A DNA stretch of 64,000 nt, taken from assembly GCA_020848695.1 (NCBI GenBank), contig JADLHT010000017.1, positions 103,478 to 167,477 of the forward strand, given 5' to 3'. This DNA is from Saprospiraceae bacterium (GTDB lineage Bacteria; Bacteroidota; Bacteroidia; Chitinophagales; Saprospiraceae). The translations under genes were made by a program, and so were the position numbers. Below the pieces are notes generated by a model. That model had not been told where the DNA came from, ran no database searches, and saw nothing but the letters and a program-made list of their open reading frames with translations. Positions 35,447 through 42,933 of this stretch are shown here, piece after piece (position 1 is the first letter of the stretch; every line of letters begins with the position of its first letter).

Positions 35447-38110
35447 TTATTTTCCGCCAATTAATTCTATAAATCCGTTAATAGTTGAGATTCCTCGCTG
35501 AGTAGTATATTCGCAAACATAAAAATAGGTTCCATCATTACAGATTTTTCCTTTATTATTTTTACCATCCCAGGATAATTTTGGTCCCAGAGAAGAAAAT
35601 ATCTCGTTTCCCCATTGATTGAAAACAGTAAACTTAACATTATAGATCTGCCTAGATTTTATAGGTTCAAATCGATCATTTTTGCCATCTCCATTTGGGG
35701 TAAAGGTATTTGGTAAAACAAATTCAGGACAAAAGGAAACACACTCTGTAGGAGTAGTACAGTTCAATCCTTTGCGATTCAATGTATTAATTCTGTAACA
35801 GGCATTTAAAGAGTTTGTATTGTAAATGGTATATACTCTAATATCTGATTGTAAGGGAATAACTTCAATAGCATCTCCGAGAATTGTGTGGATTTCAAGT
35901 GAAGAAATTTCTTTAGATGAACAACTATCTTCATTAAATTGCCATGACAATTCTACATAATTAGAATCATTAAGTTCACAAGGTCCTTTAACAGATAAAA
36001 TTGGGCAACAAGGAGGGGTTGAATCTTCAGCTTTAATACAGACAATATTGGATTTATTAATTAATGGTCTTTCTATTGTGTTAATTGAATAAAATCCGTT
36101 GGATTTAACATAGTAACAATAGTGAGTATCAAGCTCTATGTTGCGATCAATGAATTCTAGATTTGAAACAATGCCAATTGAATCAAATGTAACCGTTGAA
36201 ATATTCCTTCTGTAAATAGTAAATTTTTCATTAATCCAAGGTACTTCATTGTTCCAGCTTAGTTTTATATATTTATTAATATTTTGAGCTGTTAAGAAAA
36301 TTGATTTTGCCGGTTCTGATTCAAGAATAACAGAAGTGTTAATTGACTCTAAAGATACTTGATATTGGTGTGAAACATCTTTTGTATTAATTGATGAATG
36401 ATTAAATGATGTATCCAGAATTTTGAAATAATTGGAATATAGTCTTGTGAAAGCGGGTATTTCAATGAGATTTTGTTGGTTAATAGAGTGTAATACTTTT
36501 ATCTTATAGGGTGGTATAATTACTAACGTATCAATTTCTGGGATTAATGGTTTCTGGTATTTAATATAAATTTCACCATTTTGAACTTCTGTTGTAGTGA
36601 CATCTACATTAAGTATTAATGGTTTGTTAGATCGAAGATTGCTGCAGGATTCATTCGAAGGAAGAGATGGAGTGAAATTATACAAAAAACCATTTGATGT
36701 TTTTAGTGCAAATTCAGCTTGTACTCTATAACAATAATTATGATTTCTCTCAGCAGTGGTATCTACGTAAAAATAATTTACTCCATCAAATTGATTTGTT
36801 AAATATTCAATTCGTGTGTAACCGTACTTTTCTAGGCCGGGATCGCAACTATCTGAAATAAATCCTTGCAATTCTTTTCTCCAAATTGAAAATCCTCTAA
36901 AAGTGTTGTTAGTATCATCACAAAGGTAAGGATAATCCCAATTTAAAGTTATTGTTGCATTATTGGAATTGCTGGATAAATTTTCCGGTGGTGGCCCTAT
37001 TACCTTTATGTTGTAGATAAATATACTTGACAACCCAGTGGTGTCGTCAAAGTTGTCAGTTGCTTTTAAGATTATTGTATATGGATTATTGCGAACATGA
37101 GTACAAGACGTTTTCCAATGAAGATTTATATTGTATGGTGTTTTTTCAAACGAGGTTCCAGATGTAAGGCTTGCTATTGGTTGTATTTGAAACGGTGCTC
37201 CAAATCCTTCTACTTTAACTTTTCCACCACGGGTATCTCTGTTTAAATCATCAATATTAAAATTTACGTTTAAAGTATTTCCGGCAATGATGCAAGTATC
37301 TAAAGGACCTGTAATATTTGGCGGCACATTGGAAATACAATCTTTTCTAACAAAAATTTGCATATCTCGAATCGTCGAACTGATGAGTTGGCCCCTACGG
37401 AATTCTTTGATTAAAATGGCAATATTATACTCTCCTTCAAGCTGAGGACTTTTCCAAACGAAGCTTCCGTTTTTAGAATTAAACGTTATGATGTTATTGA
37501 TTCCAGGAAGAATTTGATTTGGAAATAAATAGTTTGGGACTGCGGTACCAATATCCATCAAAGGAACAATTAATTCAAATGATAGGCTATCATCATCCAG
37601 GTCGATAGCACCGGGATTATGAATAAATGTTTGATTGAGACAAGCGAAATCTATTGGAGGATTGGTTAGTTGAGGACTTCTGTTTAATCCTTGAAATGTA
37701 GAATTGAAGAGTCTAATAGTAGTTTGAATAAAAAATGGAATATTAACTGAATTTGGTGGATCGATATTTAAAATATTATCTATACGATTTGGATCCAGCA
37801 TACTTACAGTATATTCCCCTCTGCCAGGAAAAGTATGTTCCATTTCATAGATATTCATTTTTATATCATTTGGGAGAATAAACCCATTGCCGTTGTGCCT
37901 GTCGATGGAACTTACAGTTCCGTCTCCCCAAAATACAGTGATGGTGTCCCTGTCTGCGGAAACACTAGAAGTTTTCGTATAGGTAATCAGTTCAAGGCGA
38001 ATTCGCAAATCACTTATCTGTTCGTATCGGATCTCGCCGGCTCTGTTATGTGTAGCCAATGTTTGTACATAAGTTATAATAACGAAAAAGCCGATTAAGC
38101 CGTACTTCAT
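35447..38110 (-). CDS. Secreted protein with T9SS type B (gliding-associated) C-terminal domain
   Basis: An 887-aa protein with a short signal peptide (MKYGLIGFFVIITYVQTLA), then a conserved THNRAGEIRYEQI opening known from a widespread Bacteroidota secreted family. The middle contains PKD/Ig-like and fibronectin III-like segments (about 270-700; NLHWKTSCTHVRNNPYTI, KLSWNNEVPWINEKF). The C-terminus is a textbook type B sorting domain: VLPNTFTPNGDGKNDRFEP, then FNQWGNEIFSS and WDGKNNKGKICNDGTYFY. It is a predicted surface protein exported by T9SS. The gene overlaps rmlD by 4 nt and precedes ribE by 1 nt, an unusual place for an exported giant. Confidence 0.88.
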   Translation of the reverse strand: MKYGLIGFFVIITYVQTLATHNRAGEIRYEQISDLRIRLELITYTKTSSVSADRDTITVFWGDGTVSSIDRHNGNGFILPNDIKMNIYEMEHTFPGRGEYTVSMLDPNRIDNILNIDPPNSVNIPFFIQTTIRLFNSTFQGLNRSPQLTNPPIDFACLNQTFIHNPGAIDLDDDSLSFELIVPLMDIGTAVPNYLFPNQILPGINNIITFNSKNGSFVWKSPQLEGEYNIAILIKEFRRGQLISSTIRDMQIFVRKDCISNVPPNITGPLDTCIIAGNTLNVNFNIDDLNRDTRGGKVKVEGFGAPFQIQPIASLTSGTSFEKTPYNINLHWKTSCTHVRNNPYTIILKATDNFDDTTGLSSIFIYNIKVIGPPPENLSSNSNNATITLNWDYPYLCDDTNNTFRGFSIWRKELQGFISDSCDPGLEKYGYTRIEYLTNQFDGVNYFYVDTTAERNHNYCYRVQAEFALKTSNGFLYNFTPSLPSNESCSNLRSNKPLILNVDVTTTEVQNGEIYIKYQKPLIPEIDTLVIIPPYKIKVLHSINQQNLIEIPAFTRLYSNYFKILDTSFNHSSINTKDVSHQYQVSLESINTSVILESEPAKSIFLTAQNINKYIKLSWNNEVPWINEKFTIYRRNISTVTFDSIGIVSNLEFIDRNIELDTHYCYYVKSNGFYSINTIERPLINKSNIVCIKAEDSTPPCCPILSVKGPCELNDSNYVELSWQFNEDSCSSKEISSLEIHTILGDAIEVIPLQSDIRVYTIYNTNSLNACYRINTLNRKGLNCTTPTECVSFCPEFVLPNTFTPNGDGKNDRFEPIKSRQIYNVKFTVFNQWGNEIFSSLGPKLSWDGKNNKGKICNDGTYFYVCEYTTQRGISTINGFIELIGGK

Positions 38111-38979
38111 TTATTTGTCATATTGTTTAAGCAATGATTTAGACTGATTTTCCAGTCCGGAATTGTGATATTTAAGGTCTTTTTAATTTTTTCACAATCC
38201 AGAACACTGTAGGGAGGCCTGGGTGCTTTAGCATTGAATTCCTCTGTAGATATAGGAATGCAGCTTGCTTGAATATTTTTTTGAAAAAAAATTTCTTTTG
38301 CAAAATCAAACCAACTCACAGATCCGTTATTCGCATAATGAAAGATTCCAGAGTGATTAACCAAAGAAGGACTATTAATAAACTTTATTATAACTCTTGC
38401 AATATCCCTGGCATAAGTTGGTGATCCTGTCTGGTCATTTACAATTTTAAGAATCGAATTATCCTTAGAGATTTTAAGCATCGTCTTGACAAAGTTAGAT
38501 CCAAAAACTGAATATATCCATGAACTTCTTATAATTAATGAATCTTTATTCTGATTAAGAACTAAATCTTCTCCTAATGATTTAGATATAGAATACACTC
38601 CTTTAGGTGATTTTGGATGAGATTCATTTATTGGAGAAGAAGTATTTGTCCCGCAAAAAACATAGTCAGACGAAAAATGAATGAATTTTGTATTATGGAT
38701 TTTACAGTTTCGGGCTAAATTTTCTGGTGCATATGCATTTATTAGAGTACAAATTTCTTCATGTTCTTCTGCAAGATCAACTTTCGTATATGCTGCTGTA
38801 TTGATTAAAACATCTGCTTTAAATTTTTGAAGAATTTCATTACTCTGTTTAAAATCAGAAATATCCCATTCTTCTTTGTTAAAAAAAAGGAATTGAAGAG
38901 ATTCAATGGGGTATTGAAGTAAGAAGTATTTTAGTTCCTGAGCAATTTGGCCATTGGCACCAGTTACAAGTATTCTCAT
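38107..38979 (-). CDS. rmlD: dTDP-4-dehydrorhamnose reductase
   Basis: RmlD reduces dTDP-4-dehydrorhamnose to dTDP-L-rhamnose, the last step of the rhamnose donor pathway. The 290-aa SDR protein begins MRILVTGANGQIAQEL (GxxGxxA NAD(P) motif), contains NTAAYTKVDLAEEH (family motif), and has the catalytic YSISK (Tyr-x3-Lys) near residue 132. The C-terminal half carries RPPYSVLDCEKI, typical of RmlD. It follows rmlC by 2 nt. rmlA and rmlB are not in the window, so the pathway must be completed elsewhere. Confidence 0.94.
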   Translation of the reverse strand: MRILVTGANGQIAQELKYFLLQYPIESLQFLFFNKEEWDISDFKQSNEILQKFKADVLINTAAYTKVDLAEEHEEICTLINAYAPENLARNCKIHNTKFIHFSSDYVFCGTNTSSPINESHPKSPKGVYSISKSLGEDLVLNQNKDSLIIRSSWIYSVFGSNFVKTMLKISKDNSILKIVNDQTGSPTYARDIARVIIKFINSPSLVNHSGIFHYANNGSVSWFDFAKEIFFQKNIQASCIPISTEEFNAKAPRPPYSVLDCEKIKKTLNITIPDWKISLNHCLNNMTNK

Positions 38980-38981
38980 GA

Positions 38982-39509
38982 TTAAAAATTAGGCCAATTC
39001 ATGTCTTTATTAGAAATTATTCTTTTGTTTTCAGGTATTTTCCAATCAATATTTAAATTAGGATCTAAGGGATTTATACCTCCTTCACTTTTTGGATTAT
39101 AATAGTTATCGCATTTATAATTAAAAACTGCTGTTTTACTCAATACGGAATACCCATGAGCGCAACCTCGAGGAATATATACCTGCAATTTATTCTTGGA
39201 CGAAACTTTTATAGCTATACATCTACCATAAGTTTTGCTTGTTGTTCTCATATCTAAGATTACATCTAATACTCTTCCTTGTGTGACACGAACCAATTTC
39301 GCTTGTGAAAATTCTCCATTTTGAAAATGCAAGCCTCTAATGACTCCATAGGATGATGATGCTTCATTGTCTTGTACAAATTCTACTGAGATACCAAGTT
39401 TGTTGAGAGTTTGCAGATTATAAGACTCCATAAAATATCCTCTCTCATCCTGAATAACATTGGGTTCCAAAACTAGAACACCTTCAATTTTGGTTTTCTT
39501 GATCTTCAT
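38982..39509 (-). CDS. rmlC: dTDP-4-dehydrorhamnose 3,5-epimerase
   Basis: RmlC epimerises C3 and C5 of dTDP-4-dehydro-6-deoxyglucose. The 175-aa cupin has the family opening IEGVLVLEPNVIQDERGYF, the catalytic His segment VIRGLHFQ (about 60), VLDVILDMR, IPRGCAHGYSVLS and NYKCDNYYNP with the conserved Tyr. The length is normal (about 180). The gene overlaps the last base of der's stop and is followed by rmlD. Confidence 0.95.
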   Translation of the reverse strand: MKIKKTKIEGVLVLEPNVIQDERGYFMESYNLQTLNKLGISVEFVQDNEASSSYGVIRGLHFQNGEFSQAKLVRVTQGRVLDVILDMRTTSKTYGRCIAIKVSSKNKLQVYIPRGCAHGYSVLSKTAVFNYKCDNYYNPKSEGGINPLDPNLNIDWKIPENKRIISNKDMNWPNF

Positions 39510-40810
39510 TACTTTTCTTTAAATAACATTCTAACAGGTGAGCCTGTAAAATTAAAATTAGCTCTCAACTGATTTTCTAAGAACTGTTTGTATGAGCCTT
39601 TTATCTGATCAGGGTAATTGGAAAAGAAAGCGAACAAGGGATAGTCTTTTTCAATCTGTGTAATATATTTTATTTTGATTAGATGATTTCGATAAGAGGG
39701 TGGCGGAATTTTTTGTATTGCCTCCAACATAATTTCATTTAATTTAGAAGTATTAATTTTTCGCGAACGATTGGCAAATACTTCTAAACCTTTTTCAATG
39801 GCTTGGAATACTCTCTGCTTTTCTAAAGCTGAAATAAATAATATTGGTATATCATTGAATGGTGCTAATTTTTCTTTAATAGTTTTTTCAAGTTGATTAG
39901 CAGTATTAGTCTCTTTATTGACAAGATCCCATTTATTAACTAATATAACAATTCCTTTATTTCTTTTGGTTGCCAGCGAAAACAATTCCATGTCTTGCAT
40001 TTCAACTCCTAAGGTTGCATCGAGTACCAGATAACAAACGTCTGCCTCTTCAATGGCTTGTACGGCTCTCATTACAGAATAGAATTCCAAATCTTCAGAA
40101 ACTCTAGATTTCTTTCGAATGCCGGCAGTATCAATAAGCATGAAGTTCTTTCCAAATTTATTGTACTCACTGTGAATAGAGTCTCTAGTAGTTCCTGCAA
40201 TATCAGTAACCAGATTCCTTTCTTCTCCAAGGAATACATTAACTAAGGAAGATTTACCAACATTAGGTTGTCCGATAATTGTAAATTTTGGAATATTGGT
40301 TGTATCTATTTCCTGATTTGGAATCAGTTTAGAAATCTCATCAAGTATTTCGCCTGTGCCCGAACCGGTCATTGATGAAACGGGATATATCATATCATAA
40401 CCCAGGCTCCAAAATTCCTGGGCCATAAGCAATCTTTCATGATTATCCACTTTGTTTACTACCAGGAATTTTTTCTTTTTTACTTTTCGCAACAATTCAG
40501 CTACAAATAAGTCGAGGTCTGTTATACCCGTTAAGACATCAACCATATAAATAATTACACTAGCTTCTTCAATAGCAAGTTCTACTTGTCGCCTAATTTC
40601 CTGTTCAAAAATATCTTTAGAATGAGCAACAAAACCACCGGTATCAATGACATAGAATTTTTTACCATTCCATTCTGCTATGTCATAGATGCGATCCCGA
40701 GTAACACCGCTGATATCATCTACGATTGACTTTCTTTTGCCTATTAAGCGATTAAAGAGTGTTGATTTTCCAACATTTGGTCTGCCTACAATGGCTACAG
40801 TAAATCTCAT
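39509..40810 (-). CDS. der: Ribosome biogenesis GTPase Der (EngA)
   Basis: Der has two tandem GTPase domains and a KH-like C-terminal domain and acts in assembly of the 50S ribosomal subunit. The 433-aa protein shows P-loops GRPNVGKS (about 8-15) and GQPNVGKS (about 180-187), switch segments DISGVTRDR and DIAGTTRDS, DTGGF and DTAGI Walker B motifs, and NKVD/NKWD specificity motifs. The KH-like tail begins near 350. The start overlaps the era stop by 4 nt. Confidence 0.97.
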   Translation of the reverse strand: MRFTVAIVGRPNVGKSTLFNRLIGKRKSIVDDISGVTRDRIYDIAEWNGKKFYVIDTGGFVAHSKDIFEQEIRRQVELAIEEASVIIYMVDVLTGITDLDLFVAELLRKVKKKKFLVVNKVDNHERLLMAQEFWSLGYDMIYPVSSMTGSGTGEILDEISKLIPNQEIDTTNIPKFTIIGQPNVGKSSLVNVFLGEERNLVTDIAGTTRDSIHSEYNKFGKNFMLIDTAGIRKKSRVSEDLEFYSVMRAVQAIEEADVCYLVLDATLGVEMQDMELFSLATKRNKGIVILVNKWDLVNKETNTANQLEKTIKEKLAPFNDIPILFISALEKQRVFQAIEKGLEVFANRSRKINTSKLNEIMLEAIQKIPPPSYRNHLIKIKYITQIEKDYPLFAFFSNYPDQIKGSYKQFLENQLRANFNFTGSPVRMLFKEK

Positions 40811-41703
40811 CTTAAAATACCTTTCTTTTCTATATAATTAATATCTTCTCTCCAGTTCTCTTTTAATTTAACACTAAGTCCTAAATATACTCGTTGCTGT
40901 AGATATTTTTCAATCTCAATTCGAGATTTTGTTCCTAGTTCTTTAATTTTATCACCATTTTTACCTAGTATTATTGGAATCTGAGATTTTCGGTTTACAT
41001 AAATGATCGCTTCAATTCTTGCCAATTCAGCTTGTTCGTCAACTCCGGTACAAGAATTAATTTCAATAAAAACACTATAAGGAATTTCTTCGGAATACAA
41101 ATCTAGAATTTTTTCTCTAATAATTTCAGATAGAAAAAATCTAATGGGTTTGTCACTGATATAATCTTTACTATAATAAGCTTCGTGAATTGGAATGTAT
41201 TTCAATATTTCACTTTTTAAGACTTCAATTCCGGAGCCATTTAATGCTGAGATTTTGAAAATGCTATCCGTATCAAAGATGAGCTTTAAGTCTTCTTCTG
41301 AGTTTTTTAATTTTTTCGAATCAGTTTGATCGATTTTGTTTATTGTATAGATTTTAGGTAATTTGCTTTTATGTATCAGTTGAATCAATCTTTCTGAAAA
41401 CTGAAACTTTTGGGTCGGATCATGAAGAATAAGTAGAACATCTGCATCCAGATCTGAATCTCTTACCATATCGTTCATTAATTTATGTAAGGTATATTTT
41501 TCGTTTTCAATCCAGCCCGGTAAATCAGAATAAATAATTTGTAAGTTTTCCTCATTCCATATCGAGAAAACCCGTTGTCGAGTAGTTTGAGGTTTAGGGC
41601 TCACTATTGACATTTTCAAATTCATTAAAGAATTAACAAGGGTTGATTTACCGCTGTTAGGCATACCAATAATATTTACAAACCCTGCTCTGTGCTGTGT
41701 CAT
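40807..41703 (-). CDS. era: GTPase Era
   Basis: Era binds 16S rRNA and is needed for maturation of the 30S subunit. The 298-aa protein has P-loop GMPNSGKS (about 13), KPQTTRQR switch I, DLPGW Walker B, NKID specificity motif, and a C-terminal KH domain with IILGKNGDKIKELG. It overlaps the neighbouring genes by a few bases on both sides, giving a tight unknown-era-der series. Confidence 0.97.
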   Translation of the reverse strand: MTQHRAGFVNIIGMPNSGKSTLVNSLMNLKMSIVSPKPQTTRQRVFSIWNEENLQIIYSDLPGWIENEKYTLHKLMNDMVRDSDLDADVLLILHDPTQKFQFSERLIQLIHKSKLPKIYTINKIDQTDSKKLKNSEEDLKLIFDTDSIFKISALNGSGIEVLKSEILKYIPIHEAYYSKDYISDKPIRFFLSEIIREKILDLYSEEIPYSVFIEINSCTGVDEQAELARIEAIIYVNRKSQIPIILGKNGDKIKELGTKSRIEIEKYLQQRVYLGLSVKLKENWREDINYIEKKGILR

Positions 41704-42263
41704 TACTTAATCTTTTGTTCTATAGTTTCGTAAATCAACATCGGATTCATTTTTCTCCAGTTTAAGTCATTAAATTGCTTGCCAAAATGTAGATAGTTTT
41801 GCAATCGACACCTCTTCAATTCTTCTTCTACATGCGGTAAGGTATTTACTAAGCATATCCACCCATTATTATCCTGAATATCGTCTATCCACTCTTCATA
41901 ATAATCAGTGTCTTGTCCGTGAAAATTATATACATTTTCACAGATTAAGATGTATTTGTTGATCTTAAAGTTTAACATTTTATCAACAACTTCTCTTTTA
42001 AGATACATAATGTCATTTTCAATAATATCATTCCATTCACCGATAAATTCTATTATGCAATATCCATCATCATAGTCGCAATATAAAACTTTAAGATATA
42101 AAGTTGTAGAATCAAAACTATCCCATTGCGGATGAATATAATAATTATATACTTTATTTGAATAACTGAATTCGTTATTAATCATCCCATAAAAAGGGCT
42201 GTTTTCGTCATCTGCACTGATGTACAAATCTCTCCAATGATAATAAGGTTCTATATCGTGCAT
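41703..42263 (-). CDS. Conserved-looking protein of unknown function, first gene of the era-der operon
   Basis: A 186-aa cytoplasmic protein, acidic and very rich in Tyr, Asp, Asn and Trp (DSTTLYLKVLYCDYDDGYC; DTDYYEEWIDDIQDNNGW). There is no signal peptide, membrane span or nucleotide motif, and I do not recognise the family. It overlaps era by 1 base, so it is surely expressed with it, and only 32 bp separate its start from the divergent NadR-like gene. Confidence 0.72.
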   Translation of the reverse strand: MHDIEPYYHWRDLYISADDENSPFYGMINNEFSYSNKVYNYYIHPQWDSFDSTTLYLKVLYCDYDDGYCIIEFIGEWNDIIENDIMYLKREVVDKMLNFKINKYILICENVYNFHGQDTDYYEEWIDDIQDNNGWICLVNTLPHVEEELKRCRLQNYLHFGKQFNDLNWRKMNPMLIYETIEQKIK

Positions 42264-42279
42264 ATTGTCAATTCACTGA

Positions 42280-42287
42280 TATCTTTG
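42280..42287 (+). promoter_or_regulatory. Promoter -7 box of the NadR-like gene
   Basis: TATCTTTG is an exact TAnnTTTG box whose last base is 9 nt from the ATG at 42296, predicting a leader of only a few nucleotides. It lies inside the 32-bp gap to the divergent operon. Confidence 0.5.
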
Positions 42288-42295
42288 TGGCATAG

Positions 42296-42823
42296 ATGAG
42301 GATTGTATTAACAGGACCTGAGTCGACAGCTAAGTCAACGCTTTGCCGAAATCTGTCTCAATATTACAAAGGTAGCATGATTCCTGAATTTGCAAGGAGC
42401 TTTTTGGAAGATCAATTACCAGTTCTTGAATACACTTTAGAAGATGTGATTTATATAGGGGAAAAACAATATGATATTTCAAAAAATTCCTCCATTAACA
42501 ATTTGATTTTTGAAGATACGGATCTGGTTAATATTCTTGTCTGGTTAAGACTGAAATTCGATCACTGTGACCTGATGCTTGAAGATAAACTTTCAAATTT
42601 CCCGCCTGATTTATATCTTATCTGTTTACCCGACATAGAATGGAGTTTTGATCCTTTACGAGACTTTAAAGGAAATAGATTACTCGTTTTAAAAGAGCAT
42701 ATTAAAGTTATTAAGAAATTTCAGACACCATTTCGGTTTGTTTCAGGACTAGGAAGAAAACGTTTAACTCAAAGTATTTTTCATCTTGACGATTACATTT
42801 CAAGTTGTACATTTGCGCCATAG
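42296..42823 (+). CDS. NadR-like P-loop kinase/ATPase (AAA_28 type)
   Basis: A 175-aa cytoplasmic protein opening with the P-loop GPESTAKSTLC. It continues with IPEFARSFLE and FEDTDLVNILVW (Walker B-like Asp), the layout of the ribosylnicotinamide-kinase domain of NadR and of stand-alone AAA_28 proteins. Its substrate could be nicotinamide riboside or another vitamin-like alcohol. Because the next gene is a TPP-riboswitch-controlled receptor, a thiamine kinase-like role is worth considering, but this gene is upstream of the riboswitch and not under its control. The stop overlaps the predicted start of the riboswitch transcript. Confidence 0.78.
   Translation: MRIVLTGPESTAKSTLCRNLSQYYKGSMIPEFARSFLEDQLPVLEYTLEDVIYIGEKQYDISKNSSINNLIFEDTDLVNILVWLRLKFDHCDLMLEDKLSNFPPDLYLICLPDIEWSFDPLRDFKGNRLLVLKEHIKVIKKFQTPFRFVSGLGRKRLTQSIFHLDDYISSCTFAP
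42786..42815 (+). promoter_or_regulatory. Promoter of the TPP riboswitch transcript
   Basis: A TTG at 42786-42788 and TACATTTG at 42808-42815 are separated by 19 nt, the textbook spacing of Bacteroidota promoters (TTTG-N19-TAnnTTTG). It lies in the last codons of the NadR-like gene and would start RNA at about 42821, immediately before the riboswitch. Confidence 0.6.
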
Positions 42824-42908
42824 GGGTGCCGAATATGCAATTTGCCGGCTGAGATTAGACCCGCAATACCTGAATGGGTAATTCCAATCAGGGATACTGC
42901 AAGAAAGT
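42824..42908 (+). promoter_or_regulatory. TPP (thiamine pyrophosphate) riboswitch, THI element
   Basis: The core matches the THI-box: GGGGTGCC, then CTGAGAT and ACCC, then ACCTGA, GGGTAATTCC and ATCAGGGA. GGGT/ACCC (P2), GCCG/CGGC (P3) and CCTGA/TCAGG with GG/CC (P4/P5) all pair. It lies about 25 nt before the ATG of the TonB-dependent receptor. No terminator hairpin lies between it and the gene, so control is probably at translation initiation, reducing receptor synthesis when TPP is abundant. Confidence 0.93.
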
Positions 42909-42933
42909 ACTTCTATAATTAAAATTTATTTAT

